Below, piece after piece: positions 1-6,309 of a stretch of 6,309 bases of DNA (its first letter is position 1; each line of letters starts with the position of its first letter). The notes beneath the pieces were generated by a model. That model worked only from the letters and a program-made list of their open reading frames with translations, ran no database searches and was not told the DNA's origin. The DNA comes from Paramuribaculum sp. (GTDB lineage Bacteria > Bacteroidota > Bacteroidia > Bacteroidales > Muribaculaceae): contig JAIDQW010000513.1 of the NCBI GenBank assembly GCA_029062075.1, positions 1-6,309 on the forward strand, in the 5' to 3' direction. The translations under genes were made by a program, and so were the position numbers.

Positions 1-1
1 C

Positions 2-1534
2 ACCAAACCCTTCACTATCTCAAAAAACACCGTGATTAAAGCCTATGTGCTTGCAAACGGTATGCCTAACAGTGAAGTTGCCGACACACTCTTCACAAAA
101 ACCGGTGTTGAAACCAGATATATCATCAACTTCCTGAGCCAGGCGCAGGAGGGCATTCCATACCACCTCACTGCAAACGTGCGTGTGGTTGCCAAGGGTG
201 GAGAATACTTCTTTGTCCGCGGCACCCAGGGTCACTACCTCCCCGTCAAGATTGATGAAGAAGCTATCGACCTTGATAAGATTAATGTTGACGATTACCT
301 CAACGACATGGTGATTACACCCCATATTATCGATGAATTATCCGTTATACGCGGAGCGCATATTACACCGCTTTACAAAGACCTTTTCAAATTCGGCTCT
401 AAGGATAAACCCGCCGAGCTTGATGAGGATATTACTCACGAACCGGATATCGTCAACACTCTCACCGCATCACACGCCCGCAGATATGTGAAACTTAACG
501 GCGTAAGTCTTACCGGCTTCAAGGTGGAAACCGCAGAAACAGAGGCTCAGACGTCTGACCAGTGGGTTCTTATCACCGAAAAGGGCGAAGGTGAGCAGAT
601 TAAAGTTAACCATAATATCCTGAAACCGAGCTTTGACTGGGATGCGGCAGACAAAACTGAAGCTGCATGCTATAATGTTACCGGATTTGCAATGCTCGGC
701 GATGACGGAAATATCGAACTCTGGCCTACAGAAGTGGAGAAAGTAACCACAACTCTCCCGGTCAGGGCTTCTTTCGGTGATTACTTCATTTCTAATGTGG
801 GTAGCACTACCACTTTACGTACTATCAGATTCAATCCCTACACCACTGTCACACTGACTCCTACCGGAGCATCTTCGGCTACCATTTACTATTATATAGC
901 CGATAGTTCTACGGATCCGGTTCCCCCTACCTCCTTATGGAATGTTTACGCACAGCCATTCACTGTTGCGAAAAACTGCTTCATACATGCAAAGGCTGTC
1001 CGCGAGGGCTATGAGGAGAGTGTTTGCACTCACCTCACCATGATTCGTGTGGAGGATGATGACAACAATAACTCGCCCATCAGCGGAGGACTCGTATTCA
1101 GCCACCGGTATAATGAAAAAGGAGTGCCTTTGGTGAAGATTGAACCGGAAAACAAAAACCTCAAACCCGGAACATACGATATCTTCTACACCACCGATGG
1201 TTCTACACCTACCCTTTCAAGCAAAAAATACACCGCTGAGTTTGAATTCCCCGGAGGAGGTTCCATTTTCGCAATACTCAAGGAGGCGTCCAAAGCTCTG
1301 CCGGGCAAGGTGGCTAACTACAATGTCTGGTATGTTCCGACAGGTATCGACGGTATTGATTCTGACCGCACCGACAATGATGCCGTCAGAACCGAAGGCA
1401 ATACAATCATTGCGCCCGAAGGCAGCGAAATATACGACATTAACGGACGCAGGGTCAACGCTACCGGATTGAGCCGTGGCATATACATTGTACGCATACC
1501 CGGAGCTGCAGCCGTAAAAATCAAAGTCGATTAA
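2..1534 (+). CDS. Modular secreted/surface protein with chitobiase-type C-terminal domains, OB-like region and T9SS-type C-terminus (5' partial)
   Basis: The reading frame is open from the first bases of the window, so the true start lies upstream; the GTG at 32 lies inside a domain and is not a credible start. The visible part is 510 residues (numbered from base 2). Residues 1 to about 35 are the tail of a chitobiase/beta-hexosaminidase C-terminal-type sandwich (PFTISKNTVIKAYV, then NG..NSEV). Residues about 46-262 look like two OB-fold-like beta barrels, the second starting near ARRYVKLNGVSLTG. A second chitobiase-type module spans about 276-346 (PFTVAKN..IHAKAVREGYEESV) and a third about 363-445 (YDIFYTTDGSTPT). 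Residues about 468-510 resemble a T9SS type A sorting domain (EIYDINGRRV, GLSRGIYIVRI, ending in KIKVD). Such proteins are normally exported and surface-attached or released. No catalytic domain is visible, so the function is unknown; an enzymatic or adhesive domain could lie upstream. The OB-like assignment is inferred from pattern only. Confidence 0.85.
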   Translation, partial: TKPFTISKNTVIKAYVLANGMPNSEVADTLFTKTGVETRYIINFLSQAQEGIPYHLTANVRVVAKGGEYFFVRGTQGHYLPVKIDEEAIDLDKINVDDYLNDMVITPHIIDELSVIRGAHITPLYKDLFKFGSKDKPAELDEDITHEPDIVNTLTASHARRYVKLNGVSLTGFKVETAETEAQTSDQWVLITEKGEGEQIKVNHNILKPSFDWDAADKTEAACYNVTGFAMLGDDGNIELWPTEVEKVTTTLPVRASFGDYFISNVGSTTTLRTIRFNPYTTVTLTPTGASSATIYYYIADSSTDPVPPTSLWNVYAQPFTVAKNCFIHAKAVREGYEESVCTHLTMIRVEDDDNNNSPISGGLVFSHRYNEKGVPLVKIEPENKNLKPGTYDIFYTTDGSTPTLSSKKYTAEFEFPGGGSIFAILKEASKALPGKVANYNVWYVPTGIDGIDSDRTDNDAVRTEGNTIIAPEGSEIYDINGRRVNATGLSRGIYIVRIPGAAAVKIKVD

Positions 1535-1559
1535 AAAAATCTGCTTATACTCGTTAAAG

Positions 1560-1600
1560 TCCGGGGTGGAGATGCGATTCTTCACCCCGGATATTTTTTT
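1560..1600 (+). terminator. Rho-independent terminator after the secreted-protein gene
   Basis: A 12-bp stem (1561-1572 with 1579-1590) pairs CCGGGGTG with CACCCCGG and extends inward through one G-U pair, leaving a 6-nt loop TGCGAT. It is followed by ATA and seven T residues (1594-1600). It begins 26 nt after the stop codon at 1532-1534, so it should end the upstream transcript and separate it from dnaX. Confidence 0.9.
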
Positions 1601-1639
1601 CAAAATATTTTTGTACATTTGTAAGCATACTAATTTTTG
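1594..1639 (+). promoter_or_regulatory. Probable Bacteroidetes-type promoter for the dnaX operon
   Basis: TACATTTG at 1614-1621 is an exact match to the Bacteroidetes -7 consensus TAnnTTTG. It would place the transcription start near 1627-1630, giving a leader of about 40 nt before the ATG at 1669. No clear -33 TTTG is present at the usual distance; that stretch is only T-rich and overlaps the terminator U-tract. A weaker alternative is TTTG at 1610-1613 with TAATTTTTG at 1631-1639, whose -7 box is one base too long and whose spacing is short. The leader has no Shine-Dalgarno motif and is AT-rich, as is common in this phylum. Confidence 0.5.
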
Positions 1640-1668
1640 ACTAACACTTTTCACTATTTCAATTTTTG

Positions 1669-3429
1669 ATGCAACCATATCTTGTATCGGCAAGAAAATA
1701 CCGACCGGCTACTTTTGACACTGTGGTGGGGCAGAAAGCTCTGACCACAACGCTAAAAAACGCCGTGGCATCAGGCAAACTCGCTCACTCTTACCTTTTC
1801 TGCGGGTCAAGAGGGGTAGGAAAAACCTCATGCGCCCGTATTTTCGCCAAAACAATCAATTGCGAGCACCGCACTCCGGATGGCGAGGCTTGCAACGAAT
1901 GTGAATCCTGCAAGGCTTTCAATGCCGGCACTTCGCTAAACATCATAGAGCTTGATGCCGCATCAAACAATAGCGTGGACGATATCAGAGCCCTTACCGA
2001 GCAGGTACAGACACCACCCTCTGTGGGTAAATACAGGGTATTTATTGTCGATGAGGTCCACATGCTCTCCTCCGCCGCATTCAATGCCTTTCTTAAAACA
2101 CTTGAAGAGCCGCCGAGCTATGTGGTGTTTATTCTCGCCACTACTGAAAAGCACAAAATCATACCCACGATTTTGTCACGCTGCCAGATTTATGACTTTC
2201 ACCGCATCACGATTCCCGACATGATTGCACACCTCTCTTTTGTTGCAGGGCAAGAGGGGATTACAGCAGAAGAGGAGGCTCTGAACATTATTGCGCAGAG
2301 AGCCGACGGTGCTATGCGAGATGCCCTGTCGATTTTTGACCAGGTGGCGGCTTCAAGTGCCGGAAATATCACCTATCAGTCGGCTATAGACAACCTTAAT
2401 GTGCTTGACTACAAGTACTACGACCGCCTTCTTGATGCATTTCTTGCAGGCGACGTGCTGTCAACATGGGTTATTTACAAGGAAATACGCGATGCCGGAT
2501 TTGACTCGCACTTCTTTATAAACGGACTCGCAGCCTATTTCAGAGATTTGCTCGCGGCTAAGGATCCGGCTACTCTCGCACTCATTGATGCCGGCGAAAA
2601 AGCACGCGAGGCATTGGCTAAGACTGCGGCGAAGTGCACACCGGGATTTTTATTCCGAGCCATGAACCTGTGCAACGAGGCAGACCTCAATTACCGCACA
2701 ACATCGGGCAAGCAACTCCTTATTGAGTTGACGCTCGCCAAAATATGCCAATCACTCAGCCCCTCCCCTAACAGCAGCGACGGAGAGGGGCGGTTGAAAC
2801 CTATCGACGCTGCAAACACCAAGGCGGTGCCACAGGGAGAACTCCCGAAGAAGACACCCGTTGCACCGGTAACTCAGCAGGTCCCTCAGCAGCAGGCACC
2901 CGCTGTGTCCGCGCCCAAAATGCCGGCTTTCGCTTACGGCAGCAAATCCACCTCTACCCCCCCGAAAGGCACCACCCTGAAGTTGCCCAATTTTTCCATG
3001 CGGCAGGGAGTTATCAGACCCGACGTCAATACTCGGCAGACTGAGGCTCCGGCAACAGCACGCACAAATCCCTTTACCGCTGATGAATTTGCTGCGGCAT
3101 GGAATAATTTCGCTGACAATCACCGCAAGGAGCATATCCTTGTCAACGCCATGCGATTCTATATGCCGCAGAGCAGCGACAACATAAACTTCGAGGCTAA
3201 AGTCACAAATGTGATGCAACTTGAAATCATGACCGAGGCTCTGCCAAGAATAAACCAATGGCTCAGAGACGCGCTCCGAAACGACTCCGTAACCGTTACC
3301 GTATCGGTTTCCGAATCGGAGAATGAGGTTATATACACACTCAACGACCGAGAACTACTCGCCAAAATCATTGAGGAAAACCCCTTTGTTGCCAAATTTA
3401 TTGATAAATTCAAACTCGTGTTAAGCTAA
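1669..3429 (+). CDS. dnaX: DNA polymerase III subunit tau/gamma (clamp-loader ATPase)
   Basis: This is the ATPase subunit of the clamp loader, which loads the sliding clamp onto primed DNA and, as tau, links polymerase cores to the replisome. The protein is 586 aa from the ATG at 1669. A TTG at 1666 directly precedes it in frame, but the ATG gives the family-typical N-terminus (MQPYLVSARKYRP). Visible motifs are Walker A GSRGVGKT (46-53), four zinc-ligand cysteines C65, C75, C78 and C81, Walker B VFIVDEVH (124-131), sensor 1 ATTE (157-160), the SRC arginine-finger motif (170-172) and sensor 2 GAMRD (214-218). The collar helices of domain III run to about residue 360. A Pro/Gln/Ser/Thr-rich linker covers about 361-465, followed by a folded C-terminal domain (about 468-586) that is not obviously like the E. 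coli tau tail. The gene is first in an apparent operon. The linker holds an imperfect palindrome and a C7 tract, listed separately. Identification is certain; the function of the C-terminal domain is not. Confidence 0.98.
   Translation: MQPYLVSARKYRPATFDTVVGQKALTTTLKNAVASGKLAHSYLFCGSRGVGKTSCARIFAKTINCEHRTPDGEACNECESCKAFNAGTSLNIIELDAASNNSVDDIRALTEQVQTPPSVGKYRVFIVDEVHMLSSAAFNAFLKTLEEPPSYVVFILATTEKHKIIPTILSRCQIYDFHRITIPDMIAHLSFVAGQEGITAEEEALNIIAQRADGAMRDALSIFDQVAASSAGNITYQSAIDNLNVLDYKYYDRLLDAFLAGDVLSTWVIYKEIRDAGFDSHFFINGLAAYFRDLLAAKDPATLALIDAGEKAREALAKTAAKCTPGFLFRAMNLCNEADLNYRTTSGKQLLIELTLAKICQSLSPSPNSSDGEGRLKPIDAANTKAVPQGELPKKTPVAPVTQQVPQQQAPAVSAPKMPAFAYGSKSTSTPPKGTTLKLPNFSMRQGVIRPDVNTRQTEAPATARTNPFTADEFAAAWNNFADNHRKEHILVNAMRFYMPQSSDNINFEAKVTNVMQLEIMTEALPRINQWLRDALRNDSVTVTVSVSESENEVIYTLNDRELLAKIIEENPFVAKFIDKFKLVLS
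2759..2791. repeat. GC-rich imperfect palindrome inside the dnaX linker
   Basis: The left arm GCCCCTC (2759-2765) pairs with GAGGGGC (2785-2791) over 7 bp. After a C/A mismatch, two more C-G pairs follow (2767-2768 with 2782-2783). The loop region includes TAACAGCAGCGAC. It encodes residues 364-375 of DnaX (SPSPNSSDGEGR), exactly where the conserved collar domain gives way to the low-complexity linker. It resembles the short dispersed palindromic elements that some bacterial genomes carry between and within genes. Only one copy is in this window, so repeat status is inferred. Confidence 0.45.
2957..2964 (+). other. C7 homopolymer / candidate slippery site in the dnaX linker
   Basis: Seven consecutive C residues (2957-2963) span codons 430-432 (ACC CCC CCG). 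Bases 2958-2964 read C CCC CCG, which fits the X XXY YYZ pattern in the zero frame. A slip into the -1 frame would end at TGA 3042-3044, giving a product of about 458 residues. A slip into the +1 frame would end at TGA 2978-2980. Both products would retain the whole ATPase and collar region and lose the C-terminal domain. No conspicuous downstream stimulatory structure was seen. Use of this site is hypothetical. Confidence 0.3.
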
Positions 3430-3443
3430 CACACTTATATATT

Positions 3444-3872
3444 ATGCGAAAATTTATTTCCCACATTATTTTCACAATTTTAGCGGCTGTCACCGTTTCT
3501 TGCTCTAATTCCTATGAAGATGCCGTTGAGCAAAATCTCAGGGAAGCCGAAATGGCTGTTGCGCAGGGCGACATGACGGTTGCTGAGAGCGTCTCTAATA
3601 ATATCTTAGGTGACAAGCAGCTACAGGACCTCACGCCGCGACAGCTCGGACGACTTTCGCTGGTATATATGCAGCTGGCTGACTCAGCCGACCAGGGCGA
3701 CCACGTGTCCCACGCCACCGAGTGCTATCGTAAGGCATTTGAAATCAACCCCGACTCGGCAAACGCTTTCTACAATAATGTAGCACCGGAGCACACCGCA
3801 CATGCCATGCTGCTGTCGGCTATAGTACACTCCTCAGATATTCCCACCGATTCGCTTCACCTTGACGATTGA
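3444..3872 (+). CDS. Small putative lipoprotein with TPR-like helical region
   Basis: This is a 142-aa protein with an N-terminal signal peptide: charged MRK, a hydrophobic stretch over residues 4-19, then Cys20 in the context VTVSC. That fits a relaxed Bacteroidetes lipobox, with Thr rather than Leu/Val/Ile at -3, so lipidation at C20 is likely but not certain. The mature part is predicted helical. Residues about 24-52 and 64-113 look like degenerate tetratricopeptide helices (QLGRLSLVYMQLAD, then ATECYRKAFEINPDSANAFY), followed by an acidic tail. No catalytic motif is visible, and an envelope scaffold or protein-interaction role is inference only. It starts 14 nt after dnaX and ends 5 nt before the next ATG, so it is probably co-transcribed with both. 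No Shine-Dalgarno motif is visible; the leader is AT-rich (TATATATT just before the ATG). Confidence 0.82.
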   Translation: MRKFISHIIFTILAAVTVSCSNSYEDAVEQNLREAEMAVAQGDMTVAESVSNNILGDKQLQDLTPRQLGRLSLVYMQLADSADQGDHVSHATECYRKAFEINPDSANAFYNNVAPEHTAHAMLLSAIVHSSDIPTDSLHLDD

Positions 3873-3877
3873 TTGCT

Positions 3878-4204
3878 ATGGATTGGCTTGACCAGTTAAG
3901 CAGCCTGAGAGATTCGCTGCCCGAAGGAGAAGATACTCTTGCTCAGGAAACCATTGAGCCGGAGGTAAAATCGCCCCGTCTCGACATTGTGTTTGAAAAG
4001 AAAGGACGCGCCGGCAAGCAGGCTACTATTGTCTGCGGCTTTGAATGTGACGACGTTACGCTCAAAGACATTGCTTCAAAACTTAAAAAGACACTCGGCT
4101 GCGGAGGCTCTGCCCGCGACGGGGAGATTCTAATTCAGGGAGACAGGCGGCAGGATACCCTCAAGGCACTCGCTGCTATGGGATTCAAGGCTCGTATTAT
4201 CTGA
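3878..4204 (+). CDS. SUI1/eIF1-like translation initiation factor family protein (YciH type)
   Basis: This 108-aa protein has a SUI1 domain over about residues 34-108. Recognisable features are the basic loop after the first strand (EKKGRAGKQATIV, 40-52), the helix DVTLKDIASKLKKTL (59-73), the glycine turn GCGGS (74-78), and DGEILIQGD (81-89) followed by a C-terminal helix and strand ending in ARII. Family members resemble eukaryotic eIF1; the E. coli homologue YciH can act on the small ribosomal subunit during start selection, but the physiological role in Bacteroidetes is not settled. The first 33 residues are acidic and probably flexible. I chose the ATG at 3878. An in-frame TTG at 3869 would overlap the preceding stop codon (TGA 3870-3872) and add three residues, and is less likely. 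The gene lies in a tight cluster, 5 nt after the lipoprotein gene and 12 nt before the helicase gene. Confidence 0.92.
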   Translation: MDWLDQLSSLRDSLPEGEDTLAQETIEPEVKSPRLDIVFEKKGRAGKQATIVCGFECDDVTLKDIASKLKKTLGCGGSARDGEILIQGDRRQDTLKALAAMGFKARII

Positions 4205-4216
4205 CACGTATTCTTT

Positions 4217-6309
4217 ATGCTGACAATCTACAAGGCTTCTGCCGGATCCGGCAAGACTTTCACACTTGCTTACGAATATATCAAAACCCTGCTCGGCACA
4301 AAGATTGAGGGCACAGACAGGCATAAGCTGCGCTCACGCTATGGCGATAACCACCGTAATATTCTCGCCATTACTTTCACTAACAAGGCTACCGAAGAGA
4401 TGAAGGAGAGGATAGTGAAGGAGTTGTCTGCACTTGCGCACGGAATGGACACAGCATACCTTCAGATGCTCACAAACGAGTTTCAATGCACTCCGGAGCA
4501 GCTGCAAAAGGCTGCCGGGAAAGCCTTACGCACTCTGCTGTTTGATTTCAACTATTTCAACATCAGCACAATCGATTCCTTCTTCCAGACCATTCTCAGA
4601 ACCTTTGCCAGAGAGGCGGAGCTTACCGGCGACTATGAGCTTGAGCTCAACAACGATGACGCCATCACCGAAGGTATGCATCGCTTTTTTGAATCGCTCA
4701 ACCGAAACGATAAGGATACAGCCAAATATATAAAAGGCATTACCGACTATCTTGTTGATTGTCTGAGAAACGAGCAGAGCGTGATGATGTTCAGCAGAGA
4801 CTCCGGACTCAACAATAAAATTTCCAGAACTGTGGCAGATCTCAGCAACGACCGGTTTGATGATGCATACGAGAATCTTAAAGCCTATTTTGCTGATCCA
4901 ACAAGAATAGAAACGGTATTTACAGCCATTAAGAACACTCTCAGGCAGCTGCAGGATAATGCTACGGAATTGTGCATCAATGCGGTAAGGTCTATCGACT
5001 CGATACCCCCGCTGAGTTCAAATCCGGTTGACAGATACATGTACGCTGACTTCAAAGCCGCTGCCGATCATAAGTACAAATGCGGAAGCGTTACAACCAG
5101 GGTTGCTCAGACTGAAACACCTGCCTATAACAAGGCATTCATCACTTTCTTAGACAAAAATCCGGGCTATCCCGCACCTGATTCCGAGATCATCGAGGCT
5201 GCCAAGGCACTTGAGAAACTCTTAAACACCGAGTACATTCTGAATCGTCTGCGCACAAACATGTTTATGCTCGCAATGATGGTGAAAATTTACAGCTACA
5301 TTGAAGAGTACAGGGTGGAAAACAACGCCTTGCTACTCTCCGACACCAACAGCCTGCTGCGCACCATTATAGGTGAAGATGACACACCTTTTATATATGA
5401 GCGTCTCGGAGTTATACTCAACCATTACCTTATTGATGAATTTCAGGACACCTCAACCATTCAGTGGGAGTGTCTCAAACCGCTCGTTACCACCGGAGTG
5501 GGTAACGGAGACGATTCACTGATTATCGGTGATGAGAAGCAGTGCATCTACCGGTTCAGAAACTCCGACCCTTCACTTCTCGCTGAAAAGGTTGCCAAAC
5601 AGATTTCCGACAACCGTATTGTAGGTTCAGACCCCGGCAAAAACACCAACTACCGGAGCAGCCGCGATATTGTAGAGTTCAACAATGCCCTGTTTGCCAC
5701 TATTGCTGAACAGAATGGATTCAGCGATATTTACTCAAATGTAAACCAGAGTATTGCTCCTAAGCATGCCAACCATAAGGGCTACATAAAAATCACTCCG
5801 CTCGAAGCGGCTGACACAGATGAGTATTTCGCCACTATGCTCCCGAAACTAGCTGATGATATTCAGCGGCAGCTCAGAAGCGGGTATCGCCCTAACGATA
5901 TTGCCGTGCTTGTCAGAAAAAAAAATGACGGACACAAAATCATTTCCTATCTCATAGCCAATCAGGAGGAGTTTGAGCATAAGTTCAATATAATTTCCGA
6001 TGACCTCATGCCGGTTTCCGACTCTCCGGCTGTAAGGCTGATTATCAGTACCCTCAGAAATATTGCCTACCCCTTTACCGCTCCAACTAATGCCAGGTTC
6101 AAGACCCTGAAGGAAACAAAGTCACTGATTTCCCGCTTTGAAATTGCACTCCACAGCGAAGACAACCCCTCGCAGGCACTCAGAAAAGCACTCATGGGAA
6201 AGGATTATGACACTTCACAGATTACCGGAACCACCATTGTGGATATTGTAGAGGATATCATTGCCACACTCCCTGATGAACTGGTAAAGCTCCACACTCC
6301 TTATATATG
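4217..6309 (+). CDS. UvrD-family superfamily 1 helicase, AddA/RecB-like exonuclease V subunit (3' partial)
   Basis: The frame runs from the ATG at 4217 to the window edge without a stop: 697 complete codons plus two bases. It is an ATP-dependent DNA helicase of the type that unwinds broken DNA ends for recombination repair, usually with a partner nuclease. Motifs seen are Walker A ASAGSGKTFTL (7-17), motif Ia LAITFTNKATEEM (50-62), ISTIDSFFQ (116-124), motif II LIDEFQDTS (405-413), motif III IIGDEKQCIYRFR (436-448) and motif IV TNYRSS (477-482). The start of the C-terminal helicase domain is near GYRPNDIAVLVR (556-567). Related Bacteroidetes proteins are around 1,000 residues or more, so motifs V and VI and any C-terminal nuclease domain should lie beyond the window. 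The N-terminus sits directly before Walker A without a Q motif, as in AddA/RecB. Whether the protein has its own nuclease cannot be seen. The gene is 12 nt downstream of the SUI1 gene. An A9 tract at 5917-5925 is listed separately. Confidence 0.93.
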   Translation, partial: MLTIYKASAGSGKTFTLAYEYIKTLLGTKIEGTDRHKLRSRYGDNHRNILAITFTNKATEEMKERIVKELSALAHGMDTAYLQMLTNEFQCTPEQLQKAAGKALRTLLFDFNYFNISTIDSFFQTILRTFAREAELTGDYELELNNDDAITEGMHRFFESLNRNDKDTAKYIKGITDYLVDCLRNEQSVMMFSRDSGLNNKISRTVADLSNDRFDDAYENLKAYFADPTRIETVFTAIKNTLRQLQDNATELCINAVRSIDSIPPLSSNPVDRYMYADFKAAADHKYKCGSVTTRVAQTETPAYNKAFITFLDKNPGYPAPDSEIIEAAKALEKLLNTEYILNRLRTNMFMLAMMVKIYSYIEEYRVENNALLLSDTNSLLRTIIGEDDTPFIYERLGVILNHYLIDEFQDTSTIQWECLKPLVTTGVGNGDDSLIIGDEKQCIYRFRNSDPSLLAEKVAKQISDNRIVGSDPGKNTNYRSSRDIVEFNNALFATIAEQNGFSDIYSNVNQSIAPKHANHKGYIKITPLEAADTDEYFATMLPKLADDIQRQLRSGYRPNDIAVLVRKKNDGHKIISYLIANQEEFEHKFNIISDDLMPVSDSPAVRLIISTLRNIAYPFTAPTNARFKTLKETKSLISRFEIALHSEDNPSQALRKALMGKDYDTSQITGTTIVDIVEDIIATLPDELVKLHTPYI
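5917..5925 (+). other. A9 homopolymer with immediate -1-frame stop in the helicase gene
   Basis: Nine consecutive A residues span codons 567-570 (AGA AAA AAA AAT). In the -1 frame the tract reads AAA AAA AAA TGA, so gain of one base, or a -1 slip by polymerase or ribosome, would stop translation immediately, leaving a product of about 569-570 residues. The tract is directly visible; any use of it is speculative. Confidence 0.4.

Noticed and set aside
1666..1668. TTG directly before the dnaX ATG as a start codon
   Set aside because: The adjacent ATG at 1669 gives the normal DnaX N-terminus, and a TTG start is not needed.
1217..1693. Minus-strand open frame of 158 aa across the end of the secreted-protein gene and the intergenic gap
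   Set aside because: It is antisense to a well-supported coding sequence, runs through the terminator, and has no recognisable domain.
1755..1761. A AAA AAC slippery heptamer in phase within dnaX (codons 29-31)
   Set aside because: It lies upstream of Walker A, so a frameshift here would destroy the ATPase core and could not produce a gamma-like protein. It is most likely just Lys-Asn codons.
2752..3258. Minus-strand open frame of 168 aa opposite the dnaX linker and C-terminus
   Set aside because: It is antisense to dnaX and Cys/Arg/Gly/Ser-rich with no domain, as expected from the complement of a biased linker sequence.
3869..3871. TTG start for the SUI1-family gene overlapping the previous stop
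   Set aside because: ATG at 3878 is better and leaves a small natural gap of 5 nt. The extra residues are not part of the SUI1 domain.
4434..4733. Plus-strand 99-aa open frame inside the helicase gene
   Set aside because: It is an out-of-frame shadow of the helicase, whose own frame carries conserved motifs throughout.
1..6309. tRNA, rRNA, CRISPR array, insertion sequence or phage genes
   Set aside because: Apart from one 134-bp gap holding a terminator and promoter, the window is almost entirely protein-coding. No spaced direct repeats, terminal inverted repeats, transposase motifs or cloverleaf-like segments were seen.

Overview
The window looks like a chromosomal segment of a Bacteroidales bacterium, plausibly Muribaculaceae or a relative. 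This is inferred, not proven. Three things support it: a large secreted protein with chitobiase-type beta-sandwich repeats and a C-terminal domain resembling the type IX secretion (T9SS) sorting domain; start codons without Shine-Dalgarno motifs in AT-rich leaders; and a Bacteroidetes-style -7 box (TAnnTTTG) upstream of dnaX. All genes are on the + strand and both window edges cut through genes.

Layout: (1) 2-1534 is the 3' part of a modular surface or secreted protein, open at the left edge. (2) 1535-1668 is the only real intergenic gap. It holds a strong intrinsic terminator followed by a probable promoter. (3) 1669-4204 carries three complete genes: dnaX (clamp-loader subunit tau/gamma), a small putative lipoprotein with a TPR-like helical region, and a bacterial SUI1/eIF1-like (YciH-type) protein. 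(4) 4217-6309 is a UvrD-family superfamily 1 helicase of the AddA/RecB type, open at the right edge (about 697 codons visible).

The genes from dnaX to the helicase are separated by only 14, 5 and 12 nt, with no terminator between them, so they probably form one transcription unit. It would combine clamp loading, a small envelope protein, a translation-initiation-factor homologue and double-strand-break end processing. The upstream secreted-protein gene is insulated from it by the terminator.

No wholly new system is evident. The most noteworthy signals are inside coding sequence. In dnaX, the disordered linker carries a GC-rich imperfect palindrome that looks like an in-frame palindromic insertion. 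Further along it has a C7 tract at codons 430-432, in a C CCC CCG slippery arrangement, with stops nearby in both alternative frames; this could generate a gamma-like short form. The helicase gene contains an A9 tract followed immediately by TGA in the -1 frame.
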